Positions 1-8,644 are shown, numbered from the stretch's first letter. The stretch: DNA of 49,511 nt from Candidatus Korarchaeum sp. (GCA_020833055.1 JAJHQZ010000006.1:1-49511), one strand, 5' to 3'. The notes: a model not told the origin generated them from the letters alone. Translations and numbers: made by a program.

Positions 1-115
1 CATTACTTACAGTGCCCTGATCCCGAGTCCCTCGAGCTATCCCCTCTCATTTATTAAAGTGGCTAGTGGGATGATGAGAAAGGTCCCCCTATCAATCGCT
101 GTGCTGCTCATATCC

Positions 116-544
116 TCAGCCTCCCTTCACCTCCTGCAGGATGTGGAGTTCAGGGAGGGCTACGGTATCGTTCATAGCTACCGCAGCTAAGAGACCGAAG
201 AGCAGCGATGATGCGTATATCAGGGAGTACCTGCTCTTAAACATCGATATGAATCATGAGGGGACCATCGCCAGGAGCCCTGAGGACTCCGCGAGCCCCA
301 CGATAGTGAACATGCCTATGAGGAATAGTATCACATCCAGATCTATGACGGATTCGAGCTCATCCAGGCCCACCAAACCCGAGACGATCGTGAGGAATGA
401 TGTGAAAGCCATGATGCTCCAAACGGGTATCTGAGGCCTACGGCTCCTCATGACTAGAGAAACTGTCAGGAATACTGTGATCCCCAGTCCGACCACCGTT
501 TTGTAGTCCACTCCTGGCACCCCCGAAGGGGCTGAAATGTTCAA
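116..544 (-). pseudogene. Broken SLC13/ArsB-type anion transporter, N-terminal part
   Basis: The first 96 codons encode hydrophobic segments typical of the SLC13/ArsB/NhaD ion transporter superfamily, including a stretch reading VILFLIGMFTIVGLAESSG. A TGA stop lies at 256-254. Past it the same frame continues in family-like sequence (FISMFKSRYSLIYASSLLFG, then AMNDTVAL) to about 155, where similarity ends, and a final stop is at 118-116. The TGA sits where a Trp (TGG) codon would fit, so one base change explains it. A full transporter has over 400 residues, so this is a remnant. The listed TTG start at 544 is uncertain; GTG codons at 520 or 511 fit the AT-rich box near 550 better. The family call is from pattern recognition. 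Confidence 0.6.
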
Positions 545-785
545 TTTTTTAAGCTATTGTACGACCCTAGGCCCTCCCATCCAGAAGGTTATGGAGGCAA
601 TAGCCGAATTGCAGCTCCCTTTAACGCTCCCCTGACGTTAGTGGATAGCTGTAATATTTCGTGCAGATAATGATAAAAATAATATCAAATCAATGTTCTA
701 TTTTACCATTAAATAAATTTCACATGGATGTCTGAATAATATTTAGATGGAATACAAGAATATTTTAACTTAACCGTGGGTAAGG

Positions 786-823
786 CTTTTATTCTGGGGC
801 AGAAGTTAACTTCTGGGGCAGAA
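786..823 (+). promoter_or_regulatory. Promoter with two tandem palindromes at an ATPase start
   Basis: A TATA-like CTTTTATT at 786-793 is followed by two exact copies of the 15-base unit TTCTGGGGCAGAAGT, starting at 792 and 811 (19-base period). Each copy holds the inverted repeat TTCTG-GGG-CAGAA. The second palindrome ends at 823, and the GTG start codon follows at 824. The palindromes therefore cover the expected transcription start, as an operator or a leader hairpin would. Confidence 0.75.
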
Positions 824-1858
824 GTGCTCTTCGATGAGAGACCGAAGGAGAGGAGGGAGGACCTTTACGATAGGGAGAGGGAGATAGATGAGATAAAGAG
901 GAACGTTGGGAGGCCCCTCATCCTCATAACTGGGATAAGGAGGATTGGAAAGACTTCAGTGCTCAAAGTGGCCCTGAATGAGGTAGATATTCCAGCAGTG
1001 ATAGTAGATGCTAGAGGGCTCAGGAGGAACTACAGCAGGGCCGATCTCTACAGGCTCATAGCTCACGGGCTCACTAGCTCCCTCGATAAGCTGAGGGATC
1101 TCATCTCAGGGATAAGGGGGATAAGGGTCATGGGCCTCGAGGTTGAGCTCTCTTGGAGGGGGAGGGATTCCCTGAGCCTCATAGAGCTATTCGATAAGCT
1201 CAATGAGAGGAAGATTATCATAGCTATTGATGAAGCTCAGAGGCTCAGGGGACCTCAGTCAAATGAGTTGAAAGATGCCCTCGCTCATTCCTACGATTAC
1301 AATAGGAATATAACCTTCATCCTGACTGGATCCGAGGCGGGCCTCCTTCATGATTTCGTAGGTGTTGAGGACGCCAGCTCACCCCTCTATGGGAGGTTCT
1401 ACTTTGAGGTGAAGTTGGATAGGCTGAGCAGGGATCAATCGATCGATTTCCTGAGTAAGGGCTTCGAGCAGTTGAATCTGAGGGTTAGTGAGGAAGTCCT
1501 GGAGAGAGCTTACGAGGAGTTCGATGGGATACCGGGATGGCTTACTTTCTTCGGGAACGCTTACTCGAGTGGAATTAGCTTAGAGAGGATAAAGATCATG
1601 GCAGTGAGGACTGCTCTGGAGGAGCTTAAGAACATGATAAGGGATAATCCCAGGAGATATGGGCTAGTTTTAAGGGCTATAGCAGAGGGGAAGAGGAGCT
1701 GGAGCGATATTAAGGAGTACGTTGAGGAGAGGGAGGGATCCACGATTTCAAGCAGCGTCCTGAGCAATATCATCAGGAATTTGGAGGATATGAGCGTGAT
1801 AAGCAGATATGAATTCCTCGATCCTGTCTATAGGGAAGCGGCGAAGCTCCTCCCTTGA
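824..1858 (+). CDS. ATPase_2-family archaeal ATPase (STAND-like)
   Basis: An archaeal P-loop ATPase of the ATPase_2 (PF01637) type, 344 residues from the GTG at 824. Walker A is GIRRIGKTS near residues 37-45. Walker B is IIIAIDEAQ near 131-139. A sensor-like LTGSE follows near 165, and the last third looks like a winged helix. The open frame extends to a GTG at 776, but that extension would be encoded by the palindromes. Homology with the neighbouring paralogue begins at the LFD-PKER motif right after 824, so 824 is preferred. Unlike the gene at 12556, it has no visible C-terminal nuclease domain. The role is unknown; members of this class expand in archaeal accessory regions. Confidence 0.85.
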   Translation: MLFDERPKERREDLYDREREIDEIKRNVGRPLILITGIRRIGKTSVLKVALNEVDIPAVIVDARGLRRNYSRADLYRLIAHGLTSSLDKLRDLISGIRGIRVMGLEVELSWRGRDSLSLIELFDKLNERKIIIAIDEAQRLRGPQSNELKDALAHSYDYNRNITFILTGSEAGLLHDFVGVEDASSPLYGRFYFEVKLDRLSRDQSIDFLSKGFEQLNLRVSEEVLERAYEEFDGIPGWLTFFGNAYSSGISLERIKIMAVRTALEELKNMIRDNPRRYGLVLRAIAEGKRSWSDIKEYVEEREGSTISSSVLSNIIRNLEDMSVISRYEFLDPVYREAAKLLP

Positions 1859-1883
1859 ATAGCTACCCAGGGCTGGAATGCAT

Positions 1884-1944
1884 AGCTTTTAATTCGGTGG
1901 TGCTCACTAACGGGGGGAGTTAGTAACTAACGGGGGGAGTTAGT
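1884..1944 (+). promoter_or_regulatory. Promoter with two tandem palindromes at the second ATPase
   Basis: A TATA-like AGCTTTTAATT at 1884-1894 precedes two copies of ACTAAC-N7-GTTAGT at 1906-1924 and 1926-1944 (20-base period), with identical G-rich spacers. The layout matches the upstream ATPase gene, but the arm sequence is unrelated. The start codon follows at 1958. Confidence 0.75.
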
Positions 1945-1957
1945 AACGTACTTCGAT

Positions 1958-3037
1958 GTGAACCCGAAGGAGAGGAAGGAGGACTTGTACGATAGGGAGG
2001 AGGAGCTCAGGAGTATTTCAGAAGCGTTGAACTTGAGGGAGAGGTTGATCATAGTCTATGGGATAAGGAGGATTGGGAAGACGAGTTTAATAAGAGTCTC
2101 CCTGGGGGATTATCCTCACGTCCTTCTGGACATAAGGAAGCTTTACTTCAGTGAGAACACTGTGACGATGCCCCTCTTGGTCAAGTATATCTTAGAAGGA
2201 TTCAGGGAGCAAATGAAAGCCAGTGAGAAACTTTATTTAGGCTTAAGGGATGCTATCAGTAGGATAAAGGGACTGAGAATTGGGGAGATCGGCATTGAGA
2301 TAGAGCCCAATGCCAAGGTGTCCCTCACGGATGTCCTCTCCAGGGTTAACGATTGGTGCGAGGAGAGGGGTGAGAGGTTCGTCTTCGCGTTTGATGAAGC
2401 TCAGTACCTCAGGTTTTCAAACATCAGATACGATGGGATAATCGCGTGGGCAGTTGATAACTTGGAAAATCTCAGTTTCCTGCTCTCTGGAAGCGAAATT
2501 GGGGTTTTAAGGGATTTTCTGAGGATCGATGAGCCTGGAGCACCTCTATTCGGGAGGTACAGGAGGGAAGTCTATGTCGATAGGTTCACGGAGGAGGAGA
2601 GCTTCGACTTCCTCCATAGAGGCTTCAGGGAGTTGGGAGTAGAGCCGAAGGTCGATGAGATAGAGTATACTTTAAAAACGCTCGATGGTATAGTCGGATG
2701 GCTCACTTTATACGGTTACATGAGAGCCGTGAGGAAGCTCCCGCATGAAGATGCGCTGGCTAAAGTGTTCGAGGAGGGATCGAAGCTAGTGATGGAGGAA
2801 CTTGATAAGGTGATCTCACCATCTAGAAAAAGATATTTGGCCATAATGAAAGCTGTCGCCCATGGCTCGGACTCTTGGAGCGATATAAAAGCCTATGTAA
2901 CTGCTAGGACCGGGCCGATCCCGGACAGTAGGCTCGATGAACTCTTGGGGAATTTGATCAAGTACGGTTATCTGGAGAAGAACGATGAATACAGGATACC
3001 CGATCCCATCGTGAAGCGCGCGGTCATCAGTTCATGA
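1958..3037 (+). CDS. ATPase_2-family archaeal ATPase, paralogue of the preceding gene
   Basis: A 359-residue P-loop ATPase sharing the PKER-EDLYDRE N-terminus with the gene at 824. Walker A is GIRRIGKTS near residues 35-43 and Walker B is FVFAFDEAQ near 145-153. A LLSGSE sensor-like segment and a C-terminal winged-helix-like region follow. The start is GTG 1958. The in-frame YFDV just before it aligns with the paralogue but is preceded only by non-start codons and then a stop. The gene lies 99 bases after the first ATPase and has its own promoter, so the pair looks like a tandem duplication with separate control rather than an operon. The function is unknown. Confidence 0.85.
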   Translation: MNPKERKEDLYDREEELRSISEALNLRERLIIVYGIRRIGKTSLIRVSLGDYPHVLLDIRKLYFSENTVTMPLLVKYILEGFREQMKASEKLYLGLRDAISRIKGLRIGEIGIEIEPNAKVSLTDVLSRVNDWCEERGERFVFAFDEAQYLRFSNIRYDGIIAWAVDNLENLSFLLSGSEIGVLRDFLRIDEPGAPLFGRYRREVYVDRFTEEESFDFLHRGFRELGVEPKVDEIEYTLKTLDGIVGWLTLYGYMRAVRKLPHEDALAKVFEEGSKLVMEELDKVISPSRKRYLAIMKAVAHGSDSWSDIKAYVTARTGPIPDSRLDELLGNLIKYGYLEKNDEYRIPDPIVKRAVISS

Positions 3038-3174
3038 AGTCTCCGTGCATTATTAAGAGCTCAACTAGAGCGAAGAGACTCTATGATAATCTCGAATTGC
3101 TATGCTTAAGAACTCATTGAATCAATGATCCCAGCGAATTAAAGCGAGAGCTTGAATTCTCTGAGAATCTAATG

Positions 3175-3435
3175 ATGGCGCCTCCTTTGAGTGTGAAGTT
3201 AACGAGGGAAGGGATACTGATTCCGGAGGAGCTTTTTCAAGGAGGTGAATGCTTTCAATAAGTTGAAGCAAGTCCTAGCTACATTGAGACGCTCGCAGAT
3301 GAGGATGCCCCAGAGAGCTTAAGGAAGGGCGGAGAGGAGATCGTCAGGGGAGAGTATGTGGAATGTTCGATAGAGGATCTGGATAATTTTGAAGGGGATC
3401 TGAACTCCACTTTTAAGGACGGAGCCTCCAATTGA
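3175..3435 (+). pseudogene. Frameshifted antitoxin-like gene relic
   Basis: Three reading frames together give a plausible small antitoxin. An AbrB-like opening (LSVKLTREGILIPEELF) begins at the ATG at 3175. A middle part (VNAFNKLKQVLATL) begins near 3244 in another frame. A tail (ETLADEDAPESLRKGGEEI, then VRGEYVECSIEDL) runs in a third frame to the TGA at 3433-3435. The tail resembles small acidic antitoxins found beside RelE or PIN toxins in archaea. No toxin gene is visible next to it. The assignment rests on style of sequence and is tentative. Confidence 0.45.
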
Positions 3436-3538
3436 TAATAAGGGATTATCAAAGATTTCCGCCGACCTCCGGCTCTATTTTGAAGGATAATCCGGGATCA
3501 ACTATCCGGTTTTTATAGGATCTCCCCTCAGTTAGACT

Positions 3539-4297
3539 GTGGAGAGGGGTTACGATCCCATAGCACTCGCTGAGGTAACGAGGAGGATCGTCGAGAGGGA
3601 TGGGAGCAGGAAGTACTACAGGTTCAGAGGGGGCAGGTGGTACGGCGGAATAGCTACTGCGGATTGCGTTGGCTGCAACCTGAGGTGTATCTTCTGCTGG
3701 AGCAACACGCCTAGGGATAATCCGGCCATGGGCTGGGGGTTCTACAGCCCCGAGGAGGTATATCGCAACTTAGTAAAAATAGCTGAGAGAAGGGGCTACA
3801 GGCTGCTCAGAGTATCCGGGAACGAGCCAACGATATGCTGGGATCACTTGATGAAGATCCTCGAGCTAGTAGAGGAGGATGGACGCTTCAAGTTCATCCT
3901 GGAGACGAACGGTACCCTGATAGATGAGGAGAAGGCTTATGACCTCTCTATGTTCAGGAGGGTCCACGTGAGGGTATCCCTGAAAGGGGCGTGCGAGGAG
4001 GAGTTCAGCCTCCTCACCGGAGCTAGGCCAGAGGCCTTCGAGCTGCAGCTCAATGCATTGAAGCATCTAGCTGATCATAATGTCCCAGCCCATCCGGCTG
4101 TCATGCTCTCCTTCTCGAGTGAGGAGAGCGTAGGGAAGCTCATAGAGAGGCTGAATGAGATAGATCCAGTTTATGTGAGGGAGTTAGAGGAGGAGTACGT
4201 TTTTCTCTACCCTCACGTCAAGGAGAGGCTGAGAAGAGCTGGGATTATGCCAAAAGTGGCATATGAGCCTGATAGAGTGCCAGAGGACCTCGTATGA
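3539..4297 (+). CDS. Radical SAM domain protein
   Basis: A 252-residue protein with the radical SAM cluster motif CNLRCIFCW: Cys46, Cys50 and Cys53 are set to bind a 4Fe-4S cluster that cleaves S-adenosylmethionine. An extra Cys43 precedes the motif. A glycine-rich segment (VSGNEPTICWDH) and an ETNG motif (LETNGTLI) follow as in pyruvate-formate-lyase-activase-like members. The GTG start at 3539 fits a TATA-like GTTTTTATAG about 25 bases upstream, so the mRNA is probably leaderless. It stands alone between an antitoxin relic and a nucleotidyltransferase relic. The substrate cannot be told from sequence. Confidence 0.85.
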   Translation: MERGYDPIALAEVTRRIVERDGSRKYYRFRGGRWYGGIATADCVGCNLRCIFCWSNTPRDNPAMGWGFYSPEEVYRNLVKIAERRGYRLLRVSGNEPTICWDHLMKILELVEEDGRFKFILETNGTLIDEEKAYDLSMFRRVHVRVSLKGACEEEFSLLTGARPEAFELQLNALKHLADHNVPAHPAVMLSFSSEESVGKLIERLNEIDPVYVRELEEEYVFLYPHVKERLRRAGIMPKVAYEPDRVPEDLV

Positions 4298-4375
4298 GTC
4301 ATCATGGGTAGGCTCTTTACCTCATACTGTTTCTGGAGAGCCTCAAATGGGTAGAGGAGGATCGACCTTAAATAT

Positions 4376-4911
4376 GTGATGGATATTCAACTAGTCGTGA
4401 GGAAGCTACTCGAGTACGACCCGGAAATAGTGGAGATAGTCCAATTCGGTTCCTCGGTTTATGCGCCTGAGCACGCCAGGGATCTGGATCTCCTCATCAT
4501 AACGGGGAGTATCCGAGAGAGGGACTTGAGGAGGAGTTCTATAAATGGTTCAGGAGAGTTGAGGAGTATATCTCGAGCTTAGAATCGAAAGTTAAATCTA
4601 GATGACCTCTAGCACTCAGAATGTTTCTAGGAGGTTCACAAATGGCGTATGTTTTTACGCATTCATTGAGAGGATAAGTGGTGGCTTGGAGCTTCAGGAG
4701 TATTCTTCGATCCACGGATTATATTGGGCCTGTGATACGCGCATTAAAGCAGCGGGATCTCATACTGAAGCTACTAGCTGCTGGGATGAGCTTGAGGAAC
4801 TCAGAACTACAGAATCGGTTTGAGGATATAAAAGCTACACTGCTTTATGCTACTAGAGTATTGAGGAGAGAGGATCTCCTTTTCCTCCGAAGGTCCCGAG
4901 CCTTCGGATGA
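4376..4911 (+). pseudogene. Decayed nucleotidyltransferase (MNT-like) gene
   Basis: The first part (ATG at 4376 or 4379) carries the minimal nucleotidyltransferase signature GSSVYAPEHARDLDLLI: a GS motif, then Asp-x-Asp that binds metal. Near 4525 the frame shifts, and the sensible protein continues as GLEEEFYKWFRRVEEYISSL. It is then cut by in-frame TGA (4600) and TAA (near 4677) codons. The last segment, ending at 4911, reads as an alpha-helical region (QNRFEDIKATLLYATRVLRR). With one frameshift and two stops it is a pseudogene. Intact relatives are often paired with HEPN proteins in toxin/antitoxin modules. A TATA-like CCTTAAATATG lies just before the start. Confidence 0.65.
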
Positions 4912-5021
4912 GAGCATGAGGATCGAAACCTGCGAGGGACTGGAAAGCACGAGTTTCGATGCGCAAAGCATTACGGCGGAGAGGAATCAACCTTAAATAT
5001 CCGCATTACGTCATTTACGCG

Positions 5022-5564
5022 ATGGATCCAATATACTACGTGATCAGCATCTCACTCACTATAATAGGAATGCTCGCGGGAGTGACTTATTGGTTGGGGA
5101 GGAAGTTTTCTAGAATAGATCACAGGTTCGAGAAGATTGAGGGGGAGATCTCCAGGTTAAGAGGAGATATTTCGAGAGCTTTCGATGGGATGAAACCTGC
5201 TACTGTAACGATAAACTCCCTCATGCTGGACTTCCTCAGTCTTAAGGGCTTGATAAGGGATGATGAGGCGAGGATGATAGGATCTGAGATGCAGAGGGTT
5301 TTCTCCATCGTGAAGCTGAATCCCTTAGCAAAGGAGGACCTTGAGTACCTGAGGAAGATCTTTTCAAAGGATGTGGATGAGATAACGATAGAGGAGGCGG
5401 AGAAAGTAGCTGAGATAGGGAAGAAATGGTGGTATGAGGACGGGAGCGAGATAGCCTACAAGACTTTTTTAGCGGGGCTCGTGATAAGAGGTTATCACAT
5501 ATCGAAGATGGTGAAGGAGGGAAAGAAACCCTGGCTTGAGCCCCCTTTCAGGGGAAAGGAATGA
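5022..5564 (+). CDS. Membrane-anchored coiled-coil protein of unknown function
   Basis: Predicted 180 residues from the ATG at 5022. The frame is open from 4959, but the TATA-like CCTTAAATAT at 4991-5000 favours 5022 as a leaderless start. Residues 4-25 form one transmembrane helix (YYVISISLTIIGMLAGVTYW). A charged coiled coil follows (FSRIDHRFEKIEGEISRLRG), then a helical C-terminal half. I do not recognise a catalytic motif. It sits between a nucleotidyltransferase relic and ATPase/nuclease-like genes, but spacing gives no evidence of an operon. Confidence 0.7.
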   Translation: MDPIYYVISISLTIIGMLAGVTYWLGRKFSRIDHRFEKIEGEISRLRGDISRAFDGMKPATVTINSLMLDFLSLKGLIRDDEARMIGSEMQRVFSIVKLNPLAKEDLEYLRKIFSKDVDEITIEEAEKVAEIGKKWWYEDGSEIAYKTFLAGLVIRGYHISKMVKEGKKPWLEPPFRGKE

Positions 5565-5611
5565 TTTCCCCTCAAAGGTAAATCTTGCCCTCTCTCAACA
5601 CCACTTTGTAC

Positions 5612-5740
5612 TGGCGAAGCTTATATCTTGTCAGCCGACTGACAAGATGGGGGGTAATGCACTCTCAGAACCTGGGAATGGGGATTAGGGATCTGAGGAA
5701 ATACAATGAAAGCGGGGTCAAATGGAGGCCCTCCTGAATA
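5612..5740 (+). pseudogene. Truncated duplicate of the AAA_14 ATPase promoter and 5' end
   Basis: This stretch is a shortened, decayed copy of 6713-6866. It has a TATA-like AAGCTTATAT, the palindrome CTTGTCAG-CCGA-CTGACAAG at 5627-5646, an ATG at 5647, and a run matching the start of the downstream ATPase gene (GATCTGAGGAAATACAATGA is shared, as is AAATGGAGGCCCTCCTG). It ends in stops near 5740, where the oppositely oriented nuclease-like gene finishes. Only about 30 codons survive. Its arms match those of its sister copy exactly. Confidence 0.8.
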
Positions 5741-5744
5741 GTTA

Positions 5745-6386
5745 TCAGCTATATTCCTCTATCTTCAGGGGCGTCAGGTCCTTCTCCCACCTCATTACCC
5801 ATATATTGTTGTTTCTAGCTGCTTCTACGGCCTCCGGGACAGCGTAATCAGTATATATGACCTTTATGATCCTCTTCCTCAGGAGATCCGGCCTCTTACT
5901 TCTTATTAGCTCTATCTCATCCAAGAGCTCGTAAACGAGATTCACCCCCAATCTGACTGTGGCTTCCCCTATCACGCAGAGATCTTCGGTAGCCCCATAT
6001 ATGTTCACCTCTTTGGAGTCAATGAAAATACTGCTCAGCTCTATATCTACTTTGAGATCCTGCTTTATCCTGTGCTTTATCATGCTCCTCGCTTCCTCCT
6101 CGACTGTCAGGGTGAGCCTCTCCAAGGTAGCGGACATCCTGCTAATCGTGATACGCATTTCCCTCACTTCCTCCCACAGCTTATTCTGCCCTTCTCTGAG
6201 AGCTTTTACCTCCTCCCACAGCTTATTTTGTCCTTCCCAAAGCTTATTTTGGTTCTCTTCAAGGCTATCAAGTCTCTTCAATATCTCGGAAATCCCCAAA
6301 TAGCCAGCAACTGCATATCTAAACTCCAGATCCCTCTCTAGAAGGTCTAGCATCTCCTTTTTGAGCCTGCTAGTAGCCCTAGCCAC
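5745..6386 (-). CDS. Coiled-coil protein with PD-(D/E)XK-like C-terminal domain
   Basis: 213 residues. Residues about 35-75 hold a repetitive coiled coil in which QNKLWE occurs three times. The C-terminal half (DIELSSIFIDSKEVNIYG, then EDLCVIGEATVRLG) resembles archaeal PDDEXK_10/DUF1626-type proteins. The usual acidic ExK catalytic core reads E-A-T, and the Asp position reads Asn, so nuclease activity is doubtful. The GTG start at 6386 fits a TATA-like ATTTTTATATG on this strand near 6410. It lies between the ATPase relic and the full-length ATPase copy, facing both. The nuclease fold is inferred from overall pattern only. Confidence 0.65.
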   Translation of the reverse strand: MARATSRLKKEMLDLLERDLEFRYAVAGYLGISEILKRLDSLEENQNKLWEGQNKLWEEVKALREGQNKLWEEVREMRITISRMSATLERLTLTVEEEARSMIKHRIKQDLKVDIELSSIFIDSKEVNIYGATEDLCVIGEATVRLGVNLVYELLDEIELIRSKRPDLLRKRIIKVIYTDYAVPEAVEAARNNNIWVMRWEKDLTPLKIEEYS

Positions 6387-6494
6387 AGGACAATCGAGCG
6401 AGCTGCATATAAAAATTTTGGGGTGTTCTGGCTCTCGATATATGATGTAGAGCCTCCTCAGATGATGTGGAAAGATAGATTAAAGCCCTCTTTT

Positions 6495-6632
6495 ACAAGC
6501 AGTGACTTCTCACAGAGTTCATCGGAGCCCAGCTTCCCATCTCACGCTTACGGAATCTAATCGATCTGGAAATTACCGAAAGGGCTTAAACCTTCATCCT
6601 CATGAGCATTATGTTGAGAAGCCACTGCTTGT
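6495..6632. repeat. Inverted repeat with 18-base arms, MITE-like or long hairpin
   Basis: The left arm at 6495-6512 (ACAAGCAGTGACTTCTCA) and right arm at 6615-6632 are reverse complements with 17 of 18 matches. They enclose about 100 bases of non-coding sequence. The size and layout fit a miniature inverted-repeat element or a structured transcript. I see no flanking target duplication and no protein-coding sense inside. The surrounding 6387-6692 gap holds nothing else I can identify. Confidence 0.5.
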
Positions 6633-6692
6633 GAACTCCATAAACAAGGGCTCTCCCTGCATTAGTCAGATCTCCTTTTCTCAAGCAATATA

Positions 6693-6744
6693 TTGTCAGT
6701 GCATTGACAAAGCTTTATATATATCTTGTCAGCTGACTGACAAG
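6693..6744 (+). promoter_or_regulatory. Promoter with palindromes flanking the TATA box of the AAA_14 gene
   Basis: TTGTCA-N6-TGACAA lies at 6693-6710. A TATA box CTTTATATATAT is at 6713-6724. The longer palindrome CTTGTCAG-CTGA-CTGACAAG is at 6725-6744 and touches the ATG at 6745. The two palindromes share the TTGTCA half-site, and their centres are 33 bases apart, about three helical turns. This is what a dimeric repressor binding on one DNA face would need. Confidence 0.75.
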
Positions 6745-7932
6745 ATGGAGGAGCTAATATATTCCCAGAATCCCTGTGGGAGTGGGAGAACTGGGAGACA
6801 AGAGACAGAGATCTGAGGAAATACAATGAAAGCAAGGTGAAATGGAGGCCCTCCTGGATAGATAAGGTCTCCCTTGAGCCCTCCTCCATGAACGTAGTGA
6901 TGGGACCCAGGCAAGTTGGGAAGACGACGGGAGCGAAGCTCCTCATATCTGAGCTCCTGAAGGGGAGAAGCTCAGGATCGATCTTCTACTTCAGCTGCGA
7001 TCTCGCCTCCGATTCAAAGGAGCTGAGGGATGTCCTGAACTTCTACAGGAGGTTTAAGGAGAGAAATGGAGTGAAGAGCTCTATTATCTTTCTGGATGAG
7101 GTCACTGGGCTGGAGGGCTGGTGGAGGATATTGAAGGGATACGTTGATCTAGGCCTCCTGGAAAGGGATGCCTTGGTTCTTCTAGGCTCCGCTTCGTTCA
7201 GGTTCGAAGGGTTCTCTGAGGCCTTTCCCGGGAGGAGGGGGATGGGGAGAACTGTGGAGGTACTTCCTCTCAGCTTTCCGGAATATGCGAGGGTGAGAGA
7301 GGTTGAATTGAGGATCAGCGAGTACAGCAGAATTCTCTCGGCTTTTGATGAATATCTCGAGACCGGAGGATTTCCCAGGAGCATAAATGGAGATGAAAGA
7401 TTTCCGGAGGATCTAATTGTCAGCATCGAGATGGACTCCGTTAAGGCGGGAAGAAATCCCAGGATTCTGAGGCTTATAGCTAAATCGATAATAGAGAAGG
7501 CTCCTAGTGCCATCAGCTTCAACTCGATCGCGGGAGATCTCGGGATATCGCACAACACTGTCCATGATTATGTAAGGCTGATGGAGGACATGTTCCTCCT
7601 TGGAGTAGCTTACTTAAAGGAAGATGGGAAGATCCTCTACAGAAGGGAGAAGAAGATCTTCATCAGGGATCCATTCATTGCGATATCTCTCTCTCAAAGC
7701 TCCTCGGGGCAGATCTCTCAAGAGCAGCTCTCCTTGAATGGGTCGTTCAGGAGCACGTCCTAAGGGCATTCGGGGAAGTTTACTTCTGGAGGAATGGATT
7801 CGAGGTGGATGTCATTTCTGGAAAGCTGAAAGTCGAGGTTAAGGCTGGAAAGCCTCACAGGAGATATCCCAGAGGTGTCACGGTCCTTTCCGAAGAGGAT
7901 ATACAGGCTTTCCTCCTGAACTTAGGAAGATA
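6745..7932 (+). pseudogene. AAA_14/DUF4143-type ATPase with C-terminal nuclease-like domain, two frameshifts
   Basis: The main open part (6837-7763) has Walker A MGPRQVGKTTG, Walker B SIIFLDEVTG and the domain order of AAA_14 plus DUF4143 proteins. Translation from the ATG after the palindrome (6745) fits the family N-terminus, but one base is missing at 6775-6777, inside what should be a second TGG codon. Near the 3' end the G-run at 7706-7709 is one base short. In the restored frame the protein continues as ALLEWVVQEHVLRAFGEVYF and ends with FEVDVISGKLKVEVKAGK, a PD-(D/E)XK-like D...ExK core, stopping at 7930-7932. Both lesions are single bases, so a very recent pseudogene, programmed frameshifting or sequence error are all possible. 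A shorter product could start at GTG 6837. Confidence 0.8.
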
Positions 7933-7962
7933 GAGAAATCAGACTTCCTAACTAGGAAACGG

Positions 7963-8571
7963 TCATCTGCTCTCCAGGATCTTCCTTATCTCAGCAGGTC
8001 TCCTCACTATCTTGACCCCCATCCTATCAGCGAAATCAGCGACTCTCTTTGGTATAATCCCTGATCTCGAGTATATTATCAGGAGATCCGGTTTCCTTCC
8101 CCAATCCTCCTCTATAACGCCGATCCCATCCTTCAGCTGCCTTACGTCCTCTATCTTAGGCATCGCTATATCTATGGATGCTAGGATTCCCCTTCCCTCT
8201 ATCAGGACATCCGCCCCCGCTCCATCCCAGATGAAGACCTCGTAATCCGGGGCATTCTTCCTGAACCATCCCTGAAGCATCAATCCAGTTCTGAACTCCA
8301 CATCCCTTTCCCTCAGCTTCCCAGTTTCCCCGAGAAGTCTTTTCACATTTTCAGTCAGCTTATCTATGTTTTCAGTACTCTTATCAACTTTCTCCGTCAA
8401 TTTTGCTATATTCTCAGTATTTCTATCAATTTCCCTCTCTATATGGGATATTAAATCTAGGAGAGGCTTGAACACATCTCTGAACACTATCCTTCCCGCT
8501 TCCTCGTATTTTCCTCTCCTTATAGCCTCCAGCACGATATCCTCAGCTTTCTTTAATGCTTCTTCCATCAT
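7963..8571 (-). CDS. Coiled-coil protein with PD-(D/E)XK-like domain
   Basis: 202 residues. Residues about 45-85 form a coiled coil with repeats of the type TENI-KLTE-VDK. The C-terminal part (YEVFIWDGAGADVLIEGRG, then ASIDIAMPKIEDVRQLKDG) resembles the restriction-like fold of archaeal DUF1626-type proteins. The usual E-x-K reads S-I-D, so catalysis is uncertain. The ATG-ATG start follows a TATA-like CTTTTTAAGATC. It is convergent with the broken AAA_14 gene and has the same architecture as the gene at 5745. The repeated pairing of such proteins with ATPases hints at a joint role, which is inference. Confidence 0.65.
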   Translation of the reverse strand: MMEEALKKAEDIVLEAIRRGKYEEAGRIVFRDVFKPLLDLISHIEREIDRNTENIAKLTEKVDKSTENIDKLTENVKRLLGETGKLRERDVEFRTGLMLQGWFRKNAPDYEVFIWDGAGADVLIEGRGILASIDIAMPKIEDVRQLKDGIGVIEEDWGRKPDLLIIYSRSGIIPKRVADFADRMGVKIVRRPAEIRKILESR

Positions 8572-8644
8572 GGCAATACCTTAAAATGATCTTAAAAAGA
8601 TTACACAAGGCCGCTCAATTCATTAGGATGCGCTGCATGATGGC

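Noticed and set aside
254-256. TGA as selenocysteine or read-through codon
   Set aside because: The family needs Trp here, similarity ends soon after, and no selenocysteine element is visible.
141-434. Plus-strand frame of 97 codons
   Set aside because: Antisense shadow of the SLC13-like transporter relic.
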